Positions 1-7,331 of a DNA stretch of 26,828 bases are shown piece by piece; positions within the stretch are counted from its first letter, which is position 1; the number at the start of each line of letters is the position of its first letter. The notes under the pieces are model-generated. The model did not search any database. It was not told the origin of the DNA and saw nothing but the letters and a program-made list of their open reading frames with translations. The position numbers and the translations under genes were made by a program. Source of the stretch: Methanothrix sp. (GTDB taxonomy: Archaea > Halobacteriota > Methanosarcinia > Methanotrichales > Methanotrichaceae); NCBI GenBank assembly GCA_011620785.1, contig WOYM01000015.1, positions 6,505-33,332 on the forward strand, written 5' to 3'.

Positions 1-122
1 TTTATATAATATCGATCAGAGGCAACTATTCATCCATGGAGCTGGATCTTTGCATTAAAGGCAGAAGAATGTTGAATAGCAAATCCCTGGCGCAATAAAA
101 TCGGATCAAAATCTCATATTTA

Positions 123-590
123 TCACAGCAAGCTGAGCAGTCCAGTCAGGCTGGAGACGCATTCACCCTCTTCCGGCTGACATTCACCCCAGTTTCGCTT
201 CAGTATCGCCCTCCAGCCATAGCTTCGAGCTGCAAGGATGTGCTCGTGCTCCTCGGTCACAAATATGGCCTTATTCCCTGCTTTCACCAGTCCGCTCTTT
301 TCCAGTGCCCGATCGAAGATTCGCTTATCCGGCTTTTTGATATTCTCAGGGTGCTCAGAGGAGAGGACGATAAGATGGGGATCTATGAACGAGGCGATGC
401 TGCATTCCTCCAGGAAGGAGTGCACCTCATCAATTGTTACCCCTTCAGACAGATTGGAGATCAGCCCCAGCCGGTAGCCGCGTCCACGCAGCGCTTTCAA
501 GGTCTCAAACGCATCGCTATAAGGATAGTAATGGCCTTCTGCCTTTTCAAGCAGGGTATTGGTGAGGTCGAAGAAGATTGCAGGGCGCAT
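123..590 (-). CDS. HAD-superfamily hydrolase
   Basis: A 155-residue single-domain HAD-like protein. Motif I lies at the N-terminus (IFFDLTNT, residues 5-12), motif II at LISNLS (about 43-48), and the conserved lysine with the KPDKRIFDRAL segment at about 85-96. The usual motif IV aspartates are weak: the C-terminal region has FVTEEHEHILAA where many HAD phosphatases have GD/DD. The second motif I aspartate (DxD) is replaced by threonine, so phosphatase activity on small phosphate esters is only a family expectation. It is transcribed alone, on the same strand as and just downstream of the SRP RNA gene. The start is the ATG next to motif I. Substrate unknown. Confidence 0.8.
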   Translation of the reverse strand: MRPAIFFDLTNTLLEKAEGHYYPYSDAFETLKALRGRGYRLGLISNLSEGVTIDEVHSFLEECSIASFIDPHLIVLSSEHPENIKKPDKRIFDRALEKSGLVKAGNKAIFVTEEHEHILAARSYGWRAILKRNWGECQPEEGECVSSLTGLLSLL

Positions 591-669
591 GGAATTGCCA
601 GTTATGGTATCTACCGGATGGAATCATTATGCAGTGCGATATATGAATGTTTTCAGGGCAGCATTAAAT

Positions 670-982
670 GGCGAGCGCGCCGGCAGTTGCCCCCAGGCTT
701 ATGCGCCAGTTTTTCCCGATGCTTCCTCCTCCCCTTATACCTATAAGCGACAGTTACCCGCAGTGGGTCTGCTCCCTTCCGGGCCTGAACCGGTTCCTGC
801 AATTATGGTACACGGGTCATTCCTCAGAAGGACCCATGGACCGGTGCTATCCCTACAGGACGGAGAATCATAGTCGGCAGCTGGACTGAACGCACAGCGC
901 CCGAGGTCTTCCGTCAGCTTCGCCCCCCGCGTATCGACGATTTCGGGTTATAGGTGACGCCGAACCACCCGGACTGCCCGCC
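670..982 (-). ncRNA. Signal recognition particle (7S) RNA
   Basis: Recognised on the minus strand by the conserved helix 8 / SRP54-binding segment at 763-793 (core CAGGCCCGGAAGGGAGCAG). The archaeal Alu domain near the 5' end (GGTGGTTCGGCGTCACC, then TAACCCGAAAT) is also present. The ends were set by helix 1: GGCGGGC at 982-976 pairs fully with GCTCGCC at 676-670. The resulting length of about 313 nt is typical of archaeal SRP RNA. With SRP19 and SRP54 it directs ribosomes making membrane and secreted proteins to the translocon, whose SecE subunit is also encoded in this window. The ends could be off by a few bases. Confidence 0.95.
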
Positions 983-1005
983 ACTTTTAACATTGAGGTG
1001 TACAG

Positions 1006-1015
1006 CTAATAAAGC
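1006..1015 (-). promoter_or_regulatory. TATA box of the SRP RNA gene
   Basis: On the minus strand this reads GCTTTATTAG, about 27 bases upstream of the inferred RNA 5' end at 982. That is the normal archaeal TATA spacing for a stable RNA gene. Confidence 0.7.
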
Positions 1016-1039
1016 TAACGCAGAAAAGAGGTGCAAAAT

Positions 1040-1294
1040 ATGGCAGATGACATGGATTCAATTATGGGTTTCATCATGGGAAACAAGCAGCGTGAAAGGG
1101 TTGTCCAGATCCTGGGCTCCAAGGGGAAGATGGAGTCAGATAAGGTGGCCAAGGTCACCCATATCCCCGCCCCGTCGGTCAAGAAGATCCTGGCTGAGAT
1201 GGCAGAACGGGATCTGGTCAGTGAGGAGAATGGCATCTGGGGGCTGACCGTGGCGGGAGCGGAGATAGAAAAGGAGCTCAAGAAAAGAGGCTGA
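1040..1294 (+). CDS. Small winged-helix DNA-binding protein
   Basis: An 84-residue protein whose central part (about 18-65) fits a winged helix-turn-helix: QRERVVQILGSKGK, then a recognition-helix-like APSVKKILAEMAERDLVSEE, then a short wing (GIWGLTVAGAEIEKEL). Such proteins in methanogens are usually small MarR/TrmB-like regulators; the target cannot be read here. The ATG at 1040 is chosen over the upstream in-frame GTG at 1031 because GAGGTG at 1029-1034 then sits as a ribosome site 5 bases before it. It converges with the phosphoribulokinase gene, with only 8 bp between the two stop codons. Confidence 0.75.
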   Translation: MADDMDSIMGFIMGNKQRERVVQILGSKGKMESDKVAKVTHIPAPSVKKILAEMAERDLVSEENGIWGLTVAGAEIEKELKKRG

Positions 1295-1302
1295 GTAAGC
1301 CT

Positions 1303-2274
1303 CTAATAGCCCTCTTCCCGGAGGAGATAATCCAGCTTCTCTACGCAGTTCCAGGTTAAGATGAGCTGAGCCAGGCCGATGGCATTGACGTATTCTTCCC
1401 TTCGGTCGCTTATCATGCCGTCTGTTCCCAGGGACTCTTCCAGCTTCTTCTCCAGGTCAGAGATCATGGACTGATGAATCTCCCCGTCCATGGTCATCAT
1501 CCCTACCCTTTTTCCGTAGTAGTCATCCCTCTGAAACTCAATGGAAAACTCATGCTCCGATCGGCGCAGAATCTTGGAGAGATCGATGTTCATGCTCACC
1601 TCGGACACGGGATGCTCCATTATATCCATGATCAGCCGCACCGAGTACCAGTCCAGGGTGGACTGGGAATCGAGGAGAGAGGGATGAAAACGGGAGTCTC
1701 GAATCTTGATCACAATCTGGGCATAGATCTTCTGGATGTCCACATAGAGCTTGTAGTCCGGCTCGCGCTGCAGAATCTCTGCCATCACCTGTCCTGTCTC
1801 ATAGCCCCGCTCGCCCACATCTCTCCTGATCTTCCACAGCCTTTTCACTGACCGGGAGGGATCCACGAATATCTTGAAGTCGATCTGGTTCCTCAGATGC
1901 TGGGTGTAAAGGGGGTGAAGGCCCTCTACGATTATCACCGGCGCCGGGCCGAAGGGCACCGTCCCTGAGATCTCTCCGGTGCGGTGGTCGTAGACCGGTT
2001 TGTCTATTCTCTCATTTCTCCGCAGGGCTTCCAGATGCTCAGCCAAAAGGTCGAACTGATTGGCATCTGGGTGCAAGGGGGTGATGTTTCTCTCCTTTCT
2101 CTGCCTTCTGTCCAAAGAGTGGTAGTCGTCCATGGAGAAGGTGGCCACCATATCCTCCCCCAGGATCCTTCTAATCCCCCGTGAGATGGTGGTCTTGCCC
2201 GATCCGCTGTCTCCAGCTATGCCAAATACGAATACCCGTCCCGATTCCCTTATTCTGTCCTTGAGCGATCTCAT
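1303..2274 (-). CDS. prk: Archaeal phosphoribulokinase (PRK/uridine kinase family)
   Basis: A P-loop kinase of about 323 residues. The Walker A motif is GIAGDSGSGKTT near residues 18-29. FSMDDYHSLDR and HPDANQFDLL follow, and then EGLHPLY, a set characteristic of phosphoribulokinase, which converts ribulose 5-phosphate to ribulose 1,5-bisphosphate. In methanogens PRK works with archaeal RubisCO in the reductive hexulose-phosphate pathway (established for Methanospirillum); RubisCO is not in this window. The open frame extends to a TTG at 2310, but the ATG at 2274 is preferred, with GGAGG about 12 bases upstream. It lies 78 bp downstream of a same-strand regulator gene, a possible operon partner. 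A uridine kinase is the alternative, less likely from length and motifs. Confidence 0.85.
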   Translation of the reverse strand: MRSLKDRIRESGRVFVFGIAGDSGSGKTTISRGIRRILGEDMVATFSMDDYHSLDRRQRKERNITPLHPDANQFDLLAEHLEALRRNERIDKPVYDHRTGEISGTVPFGPAPVIIVEGLHPLYTQHLRNQIDFKIFVDPSRSVKRLWKIRRDVGERGYETGQVMAEILQREPDYKLYVDIQKIYAQIVIKIRDSRFHPSLLDSQSTLDWYSVRLIMDIMEHPVSEVSMNIDLSKILRRSEHEFSIEFQRDDYYGKRVGMMTMDGEIHQSMISDLEKKLEESLGTDGMISDRREEYVNAIGLAQLILTWNCVEKLDYLLREEGY

Positions 2275-2352
2275 GAGAGCACAATGCCTCCAGAATGCAA
2301 TTCTGGCCAAGAAATAGATGAATGTATGCCTCAGATGATTTAAGCCTATTTG

Positions 2353-3282
2353 CTATTTGCTCTTCTTTTCCGCCACCAGATCCTCAAAATCCCGGGTTTC
2401 GTCGATGTCCTCCAGCTCCCTTTTCTCAATGAGGGCGGTCTCCTCTACGCACTCCAGCTTTGTCTCACCGTCCACTATCACCACCGACTTGGTGCGGGCG
2501 ACGGAGGAGAGGCTGCTCATCAGCCGGGCCTTCTTGATTATGCTCTGAGAGAACTTGCCCACGCCCGTGAGGACCACCAGTTTTCCTTCCCTGGTTATGG
2601 CATTGAATGGCGCCTGGGCGGTGGGAACCACCTCAAAACCGATCTCCAGCAGCAGTCGTAGAATGTTGTCCGTCACCGGCCCCTTCACCTCTGCCACCGC
2701 CTCAGTCTGGAAGGGGTCTACCGGCTCGATCAGCTCCTCATTGAAGATCTCCTCCAGCTTCAGAGCCACATCCACCGAGGTGTCCATGTCCTCTACCTCG
2801 TACTTGCTAATGGTCCTGCGGGAGACGCCAAGCTCTGTGGCCAGGGCCCCCAAAGATATGCCTCGTGCCAGCCGGATCTGTCTCATCCGGTCCCCATCGA
2901 TGCGCACATAAAGCCCGCCGTGCGCCGCATAGACCAGGGGCAAAGCCCCTTCCAGCAGGCAGTCTGCCAGGGTGAACAGGCTGAGAGTGGGAATGCCATA
3001 GCGGAAGTAGACCGCTCCCCTCTCCAGGTACTGGTCGCGGGTCTTCTCTCCGACCAGTATGGGGCTGGCTAATAGGTGCTTGGCCAGACGCCTGATCTCA
3101 AGAGCCGTCCTCTCATTCAGGCCGTCGATATTGGAGAGGATCTTCAAAAACAGGAACTGATCGTCTCTTCTGGCTGCCAGGTCGAAGCTCCTGGGACGGA
3201 GATAGCAGCGGTCAGAGGTAGAGAATCCTGCCGCTCTCAAAACCTCCTCCACATGCGCGGCGAGAAGCTCCTTATCCATCAT
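2353..3282 (-). CDS. Archaeal Cro/C1-type HTH transcriptional regulator
   Basis: A 309-residue protein of the conserved archaeal family often named 'putative HTH-type transcriptional regulatory protein'. The N-terminal ~125 residues form a restriction-endonuclease-like alpha/beta domain (FLKILSNIDGLN, LVGEKTRDQYLERGAVYFRYGIPTL split across the fold). The XRE helix-turn-helix follows at about 130-165 (RQIRLARGISLGALATELGV, SRRTISKYE). A C-terminal domain is rich in short beta segments (KLVVLTGVGKF). Targets are unknown. It diverges from tiaS across only 36 bp, with its start codon inside the tiaS promoter, so it probably has a near-leaderless mRNA and could affect tiaS. Phosphoribulokinase follows on the same strand. 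Confidence 0.85.
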   Translation of the reverse strand: MMDKELLAAHVEEVLRAAGFSTSDRCYLRPRSFDLAARRDDQFLFLKILSNIDGLNERTALEIRRLAKHLLASPILVGEKTRDQYLERGAVYFRYGIPTLSLFTLADCLLEGALPLVYAAHGGLYVRIDGDRMRQIRLARGISLGALATELGVSRRTISKYEVEDMDTSVDVALKLEEIFNEELIEPVDPFQTEAVAEVKGPVTDNILRLLLEIGFEVVPTAQAPFNAITREGKLVVLTGVGKFSQSIIKKARLMSSLSSVARTKSVVIVDGETKLECVEETALIEKRELEDIDETRDFEDLVAEKKSK

Positions 3283-3312
3283 TATATATGTCCGTTTGAC
3301 CGCTATTTAAGC
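3281..3312. promoter_or_regulatory. Overlapping divergent promoters of the HTH regulator and tiaS
   Basis: Two face-to-face TATA boxes lie in a 36-bp intergenic stretch. TTATATAT at about 3282-3289 is about 30 bp before the tiaS ATG (3319). On the minus strand CTTAAATAG at about 3312-3304 is about 25 bp before the regulator ATG (3282). Normal archaeal spacing would give leaderless or nearly leaderless transcripts in both directions, and both promoters are unlikely to be occupied at once. Start sites are inferred from spacing. Confidence 0.55.
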
Positions 3313-3318
3313 TTGACC

Positions 3319-4590
3319 ATGTTCATTGGAATAGATGATACCGATTCTGAACGAGGCCTGTGCACCACTTATCTGGCAGGGGTGCTCATGGAGAGGCTCG
3401 TTTCTTGGGGAGAGATCGAGGGGCTGCCCAGGCTCATCCGCCTCAACCCCTGCGCCCGCTATAAGACCCGGGGCAATGCTGCCCTCGCCTTCCGCATTAA
3501 GAGCAGCCACCCGGATATGGTGAAGAGAATCGCCCTCCAGACGCTTCTAGAGCTTTCCGACTTCTCTGGGTCCAACACCAATCCAGGACTGGTGATTGCA
3601 GAGGAGGTGACGGAGAAGGTGAGGGCCTTCTATCGCTCTGCGGTCACGGAGATCCTCTCAATAGATGCCGCGAGGTCACTTCTGGACGAAGAGGGGATAT
3701 GGTACCGTGGCTTCAAGAAGGGGAGGGGTCTGATCGGCGCTCTGGCTGCGGTGGGGGCAGACCTGCCGGACTGGACCTATGAGCTGATAGCCTATCGGCA
3801 GCGCAGCCAGTGGGGCACGCCCAGGTTCATAGATCCCGCCACCGCATGGGAAGCTGACAGGCTCACCTATCCCCAGACCTGGGATACCGTGGACCATCAT
3901 AACCATAGAGTGGTATTCGCTCCCCATTCTGCTGATCCAGTCCTCTTTGGCATTAGAGGCTCGGATCCAGTGGCCATTAAAACGGCATTTGAGACAATTA
4001 GATCTGAGCCGGTGGAGAGGTATGTGCTCTATCAGACCAACCAGGGCACAGATGCCCATATCCTCGAAGGCCAGATAGCCCGGGTAAAGGACAGCCAGAG
4101 CTACCGTCTGCACGGTTTCGTCGCCGGGACGGCCAGGGCGATCGCTGGTGGACACGTATTCTTGACCCTTCAAAATGATGGGGTGGAGCTGAATGGAGGG
4201 GGCAGGATTGAGTGCGCAGCCTTCGAGCCCACCAAGAACTTCCGCAATATCATAAAAGAGCTCCGGCCGGGGGATGAGCTGGAAGTATACGGCTCGGTTA
4301 GAGATGGAACGCTGAACCTGGAGAAGATCAACATCCTCCATCTTGCTCCTGAAAGGGTGCTAGCAGCGCCATTATGCCCTCAATGCCATAGAAGGATGGA
4401 GTCCGCGGGCAAGGGCCAGGGCTACCGCTGCCGTCGCTGCAAGACCAGATCATCCTCTCGCGAAATAGAGAATCTGGCCCGTGATCTTGAGACCGGGTTT
4501 TATGAGGTGCCTCCCTGCGCTCGCCGCCATCTCTCAATGCCTTTGGTGCGCTTGAAACAGAAGGATCTATGCATTCACCCCAGCCGCTAG
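3319..4590 (+). CDS. tiaS: tRNA(Ile2) 2-agmatinylcytidine synthetase TiaS
   Basis: A 423-residue protein that attaches agmatine to C34 of the CAU-anticodon isoleucine tRNA so that it reads AUA codons; it is an essential archaeal enzyme. The N-terminus MFIGIDDTDSERGLCTTYLA carries the conserved DDTDS motif of the kinase-like TCKD domain. The middle holds the ferredoxin-like region (FKKGRGLIGALAAVGADL) and an OB-fold (about 260-350). The C-terminus has a zinc ribbon with CPQCHRRM and CRRC (about 354-376). The frame stays open upstream to 3076, but that part overlaps the divergent regulator, and the family begins at MFIGIDDTDS. The end looks complete at normal family length. Confidence 0.95.
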   Translation: MFIGIDDTDSERGLCTTYLAGVLMERLVSWGEIEGLPRLIRLNPCARYKTRGNAALAFRIKSSHPDMVKRIALQTLLELSDFSGSNTNPGLVIAEEVTEKVRAFYRSAVTEILSIDAARSLLDEEGIWYRGFKKGRGLIGALAAVGADLPDWTYELIAYRQRSQWGTPRFIDPATAWEADRLTYPQTWDTVDHHNHRVVFAPHSADPVLFGIRGSDPVAIKTAFETIRSEPVERYVLYQTNQGTDAHILEGQIARVKDSQSYRLHGFVAGTARAIAGGHVFLTLQNDGVELNGGGRIECAAFEPTKNFRNIIKELRPGDELEVYGSVRDGTLNLEKINILHLAPERVLAAPLCPQCHRRMESAGKGQGYRCRRCKTRSSSREIENLARDLETGFYEVPPCARRHLSMPLVRLKQKDLCIHPSR

Positions 4591-4659
4591 ACCACTTCAA
4601 CTGTGGGTAATCAAAGAGAAAAACTAAAGGTGGCCCATCGGCCACCAAATCCAGATGAT

Positions 4660-5595
4660 TTATTTCTTGAAGGCGCCTTCCAGGGGCGGAACAACCTGCT
4701 TTTTCCTGGAGAGAACCTTTTCCTTGTAGATGGAGTTATTCTGGATCTTGCCGCCGAATGCCTTCTCAAATCCTGCCGCTGCCTGGGCATTTCCTACGAA
4801 GAGAATGTCGCTTGCTTCCTTCATGACATCGGTGAGCATCAGAACGATCATATCCAGACCTTCTGCGTCCTTCATCTTGTTCATCTCTTCCAGAATTGCC
4901 GCTCTCTTGGGCTCCAGGTCCTTCAGATCCATGACCTCGATCTGACCAACGCCGGACTTTGTGCCCGAGAAGTCGAACTTCTTGAAGTCGCCCAGGAGAA
5001 TATCCTTGGCTGACTTGGATGAGATATCGCTCTTGGCCTTCAGCAGCTCCATGCCGAAATTCATCGGATCGACGCCAGCGATTTTGGCCAGCTTCTCCAC
5101 TGCTGTCTTGTCGCGAGGAGTGCAGGTGGGCGACTTGAATAGGACGGTATCTGAGAGGATGGCGGACATCATCAGGCCAGCCATCTCCTTGCTGATCGGC
5201 ACATTGTTCATCTCATAGAGGTTCGCGATGATGCCGCCAGTCGCGCCCACCGGCTCATTGAGGAAGAATATGGGCTTTCCTGTGGCCAGGCCCCCTATCT
5301 TGTGGTGGTCCACGATCTCCACGATGTTCTCCATATTGAGATTGTCCACCGCCTGGGCCATCTCATTGTGGTCTACCAGTATCACTTTCTTGTCTGTAGC
5401 ATCGGTGAGCTTCTCCGGGTAAGGAACCTTGAAGTGGTCCAGCAGGAACTTGGTCTCGGCATTTATGTCTCCTGCGGCGGCAGGTACAGCTTCCTTCATT
5501 CCCATGGCGTTCTTCAGGTTGGCGTAGGTTATGGCAGATGTTACAGAATCGGTATCAGGACTCTTGTGCCCGATTACATAGATCTTGTCGGTCAA
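4660..5595 (-). CDS. ppaC: Manganese-dependent inorganic pyrophosphatase (DHH family)
   Basis: Hydrolyses cytosolic pyrophosphate to phosphate. The class II (DHH) pyrophosphatase motifs are visible: GHKSPDTDSV at about residues 7-16 (metal-binding H, D, D), LVDHNE at about 75-80, the DHH signature VDHHKIGG at about 96-103, and a C-terminal SRKKQVVPPLE substrate-binding segment. The start is taken as TTG at 5595: it gives 311 residues, the usual size, and has GAGGTG about 8 bases upstream. The open frame continues to 5688, but the extra 31 residues (rich in I, Y and N) look like translated leader. A GTG three codons earlier is the alternative. It stands alone, converging with tiaS. Confidence 0.93.
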   Translation of the reverse strand: MTDKIYVIGHKSPDTDSVTSAITYANLKNAMGMKEAVPAAAGDINAETKFLLDHFKVPYPEKLTDATDKKVILVDHNEMAQAVDNLNMENIVEIVDHHKIGGLATGKPIFFLNEPVGATGGIIANLYEMNNVPISKEMAGLMMSAILSDTVLFKSPTCTPRDKTAVEKLAKIAGVDPMNFGMELLKAKSDISSKSAKDILLGDFKKFDFSGTKSGVGQIEVMDLKDLEPKRAAILEEMNKMKDAEGLDMIVLMLTDVMKEASDILFVGNAQAAAGFEKAFGGKIQNNSIYKEKVLSRKKQVVPPLEGAFKK

Positions 5596-5650
5596 ACGAA
5601 GCACCTCAGCATTGTTAATGTAGAACATCAACTTAAAGCTTACTATGAGT

Positions 5651-5664
5651 CGATTAATATATCG
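5651..5664 (-). promoter_or_regulatory. TATA box of the pyrophosphatase gene
   Basis: The minus strand reads GATATATTAATCG here. With TATA spacing of about 26 bp transcription would start near 5630, leaving a leader of about 35 nt that contains the GAGGTG ribosome site. This supports the TTG start at 5595 over the longer frame. Confidence 0.5.
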
Positions 5665-5830
5665 TATGTAGATAACTTTATTAATCATGGACGAATTCTT
5701 GTAATGTCCCTTTCGAGGGCTGACACGAGCTTAGAATATATTCTGCTGTGAGTGCCGGTGCAGGATAGGGACTACAGGCCGCGTTGATAGGTCCTTATGG
5801 TAGGATACTGACTATCGTCTACCTATGACC

Positions 5831-5965
5831 ATGAGACAACCCAAATGCGGTACAGACGCCCGTTGCGAGGGTTGCTGGCCTGACTGCGGATACCCATCGG
5901 ATGACGTGCCAGAGTTAGTATCGGGCGACAAATTAATCTTCATTATGGCCTTCCTGAAGTTGTGA
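5831..5965 (+). CDS. Possible Cys-rich small protein coupled to tmk
   Basis: A short frame of 44 codons from ATG 5831 (46 from ATG 5825). It encodes four cysteines in a CX5C-X2C-X3C cluster (KCGTDARCEGCWPDCGY) followed by an acidic then hydrophobic tail. Its stop TGA (5963-5965) overlaps the GTG start of thymidylate kinase in the pattern GTGA, which is typical of real translationally coupled genes and would compensate for the weak ribosome site of tmk. A TATA-like AATATATT at about 5735-5742 would start transcription near 5765. No clear ribosome site precedes it and I recognise no family. A chance frame cannot be excluded. Confidence 0.4.
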   Translation: MRQPKCGTDARCEGCWPDCGYPSDDVPELVSGDKLIFIMAFLKL

Positions 5966-6597
5966 AAGGCCTGCTCATCACGCTGGAGGGGATCGATGGC
6001 TCGGGAAAGAGCACAGCGATCCGCCATATTGCGGCAAAGCTGAAGGAGCTGGTGCCGGAAAGAACGCTGCTCATCACCGCTGAGCCCTCCAACAGCGCTG
6101 CTGGGAGGATACTGCGTTCAGAGATATTGAGAGAATCGACCGGCGAGCTATCATTTGCCGAGCACATGGAAGAGCTCTTCCTCTTCATGGCAGACCATGC
6201 CCGCCACCTGGCCGATACCATAATCCCATCTCTGGAGGCGGGGGCAATTGTCTTATGTGATCGGTATGCCGACTCCACCGCTGCCTATCAGGGGGTGACT
6301 CTGAAAGGGATTGTTCCCGATCCCCTGGCCTGGATCAGAGAGATCTACCGACCATGGAACCTGCGCCCGGACAGGACTCTCCTCTTCATTTTGGATCCCC
6401 AATTATCAGTGCAGAGAATCAGTTCCCGTTCGGGGAGAGAGAAGTTCGAAAGGCAGGAGTTTTTGCGCCAGGTGGACGGGAACTTTCGCAGGCTGGCATC
6501 CCTGGAGCCTGAGCGCTTTGTGATCTTGGATGCGAGCCTCGAAGAGGACGCAGTGGCAGAGAGCGCTGTATCTTCCATACTTGATATGCTGACCTAG
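5962..6597 (+). CDS. tmk: Thymidylate kinase
   Basis: Phosphorylates dTMP to dTDP in DNA precursor synthesis. The 211-residue sequence shows the P-loop LEGIDGSGKST (about 8-18), the DRYADSTAAYQG dTMP-binding motif (about 97-108), and a LID region with SRSGREKFERQEF (about 154-166). Size and motif order are normal. The start is GTG at 5962, immediately before the P-loop strand. It overlaps the stop codon of a possible upstream Cys-rich small frame, suggesting translational coupling. A plain cytosolic housekeeping gene, convergent with mptE downstream. Confidence 0.95.
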   Translation: MKGLLITLEGIDGSGKSTAIRHIAAKLKELVPERTLLITAEPSNSAAGRILRSEILRESTGELSFAEHMEELFLFMADHARHLADTIIPSLEAGAIVLCDRYADSTAAYQGVTLKGIVPDPLAWIREIYRPWNLRPDRTLLFILDPQLSVQRISSRSGREKFERQEFLRQVDGNFRRLASLEPERFVILDASLEEDAVAESAVSSILDMLT

Positions 6598-6665
6598 CCA
6601 GGCATTGTTCGAAAGTGGAAGGGCAACCGTGCAGCGGCAAGAACAGCCCGCCGCACATACATGGC

Positions 6666-7298
6666 TCATTTTTCGGATAGGGCGATCTCTATCAATCTCT
6701 TCGCCCAGGCCAGCTTCTTTCTTTTACGCGGGGTCACGCTCTGGTCTTCATAGTCAAAGCCTACCAGCTCAATTGAGGACGCTCCGAGCTCGACCGCCAG
6801 GAATACGGACCGATCTCCGTCTGTGAATCCCCCGAAGTTGTACAGTCCTTCTGGTGGCCGGCACTGGCAGGTGCCGATGACATTCTTCAGCTGGGGTACA
6901 TATCTGGCTAAGGCATCCAGATTGTCTCCATGAGCATGAACGACGATGATCGCTTTCTTCTGGCAGGCCTCCAGAATTGCAGGAAAGGGGCCGTCCAGGT
7001 CGGAAACCACAACATCCGGCACAATTCCCTTTCTCAAGAGAACTGCTGCCGCCCCGTCCGCAGCGATGCAGGCAGCATCCATTCGGGGCAGCGCATCGAG
7101 CTCGCGGTCAAGGGATGGAGCATTGCCAAATATCACTGCCTTTCTCCCGCGAATCCGTTCCTCTGCCAAAGGGCGGCAATCTCCGGAATCCTGCAAAAGC
7201 TCTGCCAGTAGCTGGGCACCCTCTTCATCCCTGGCAGAAGAGATGCCGAAGTCCTGCAATATCTGATTATAGAATGGCTCCCATGTAGCGAACTGCAT
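6666..7298 (-). CDS. mptE: 6-hydroxymethyl-7,8-dihydropterin pyrophosphokinase MptE
   Basis: A 210-residue protein of the archaeal DUF115/MptE family, which transfers pyrophosphate from ATP to 6-hydroxymethyl-7,8-dihydropterin in methanopterin biosynthesis. Family features visible are GNAPSLDRELDAL (about 59-71), VVSDLDGPFPAI (about 96-107), VVHAHGDNLDAL (about 118-129), and the late GASSIELVGFDYE segment. The frame is open to 7331, but those 11 extra residues fall in the terminator hairpin of the upstream gene; the ATG at 7298 (MQFATWEP) is the sensible start. It is convergent with tmk. Methanopterin is the C1 carrier of methanogenesis, so the gene fits the host. Confidence 0.88.
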   Translation of the reverse strand: MQFATWEPFYNQILQDFGISSARDEEGAQLLAELLQDSGDCRPLAEERIRGRKAVIFGNAPSLDRELDALPRMDAACIAADGAAAVLLRKGIVPDVVVSDLDGPFPAILEACQKKAIIVVHAHGDNLDALARYVPQLKNVIGTCQCRPPEGLYNFGGFTDGDRSVFLAVELGASSIELVGFDYEDQSVTPRKRKKLAWAKRLIEIALSEK

Positions 7299-7300
7299 AA

Positions 7301-7329
7301 TAAAAAAAAGGGGGGAGCTTTTCTCCCTC
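7301..7329 (-). terminator. Hairpin and T-run terminator after the exported protein gene
   Basis: On the minus strand GGGAG-AAAAG-CTCCC is followed by CC and a run of eight T, directly after the stop at 7332. It separates the exported-protein gene from mptE, whose ATG is only a few bases further on. Confidence 0.7.
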
Positions 7330-7331
7330 AC

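Noticed and set aside
240..889. Plus-strand open frames over the HAD gene and SRP RNA
   Set aside because: They are shadows of the minus-strand HAD gene and of a structural RNA; they match no protein pattern.
3076..3318. 81-residue extension of TiaS
   Set aside because: It overlaps the divergent regulator gene, and the family starts at MFIGIDDTDS.
7000..7290. Several plus-strand frames opposite mptE
   Set aside because: Three mutually overlapping frames in one place are typical shadows of a GC-rich gene.
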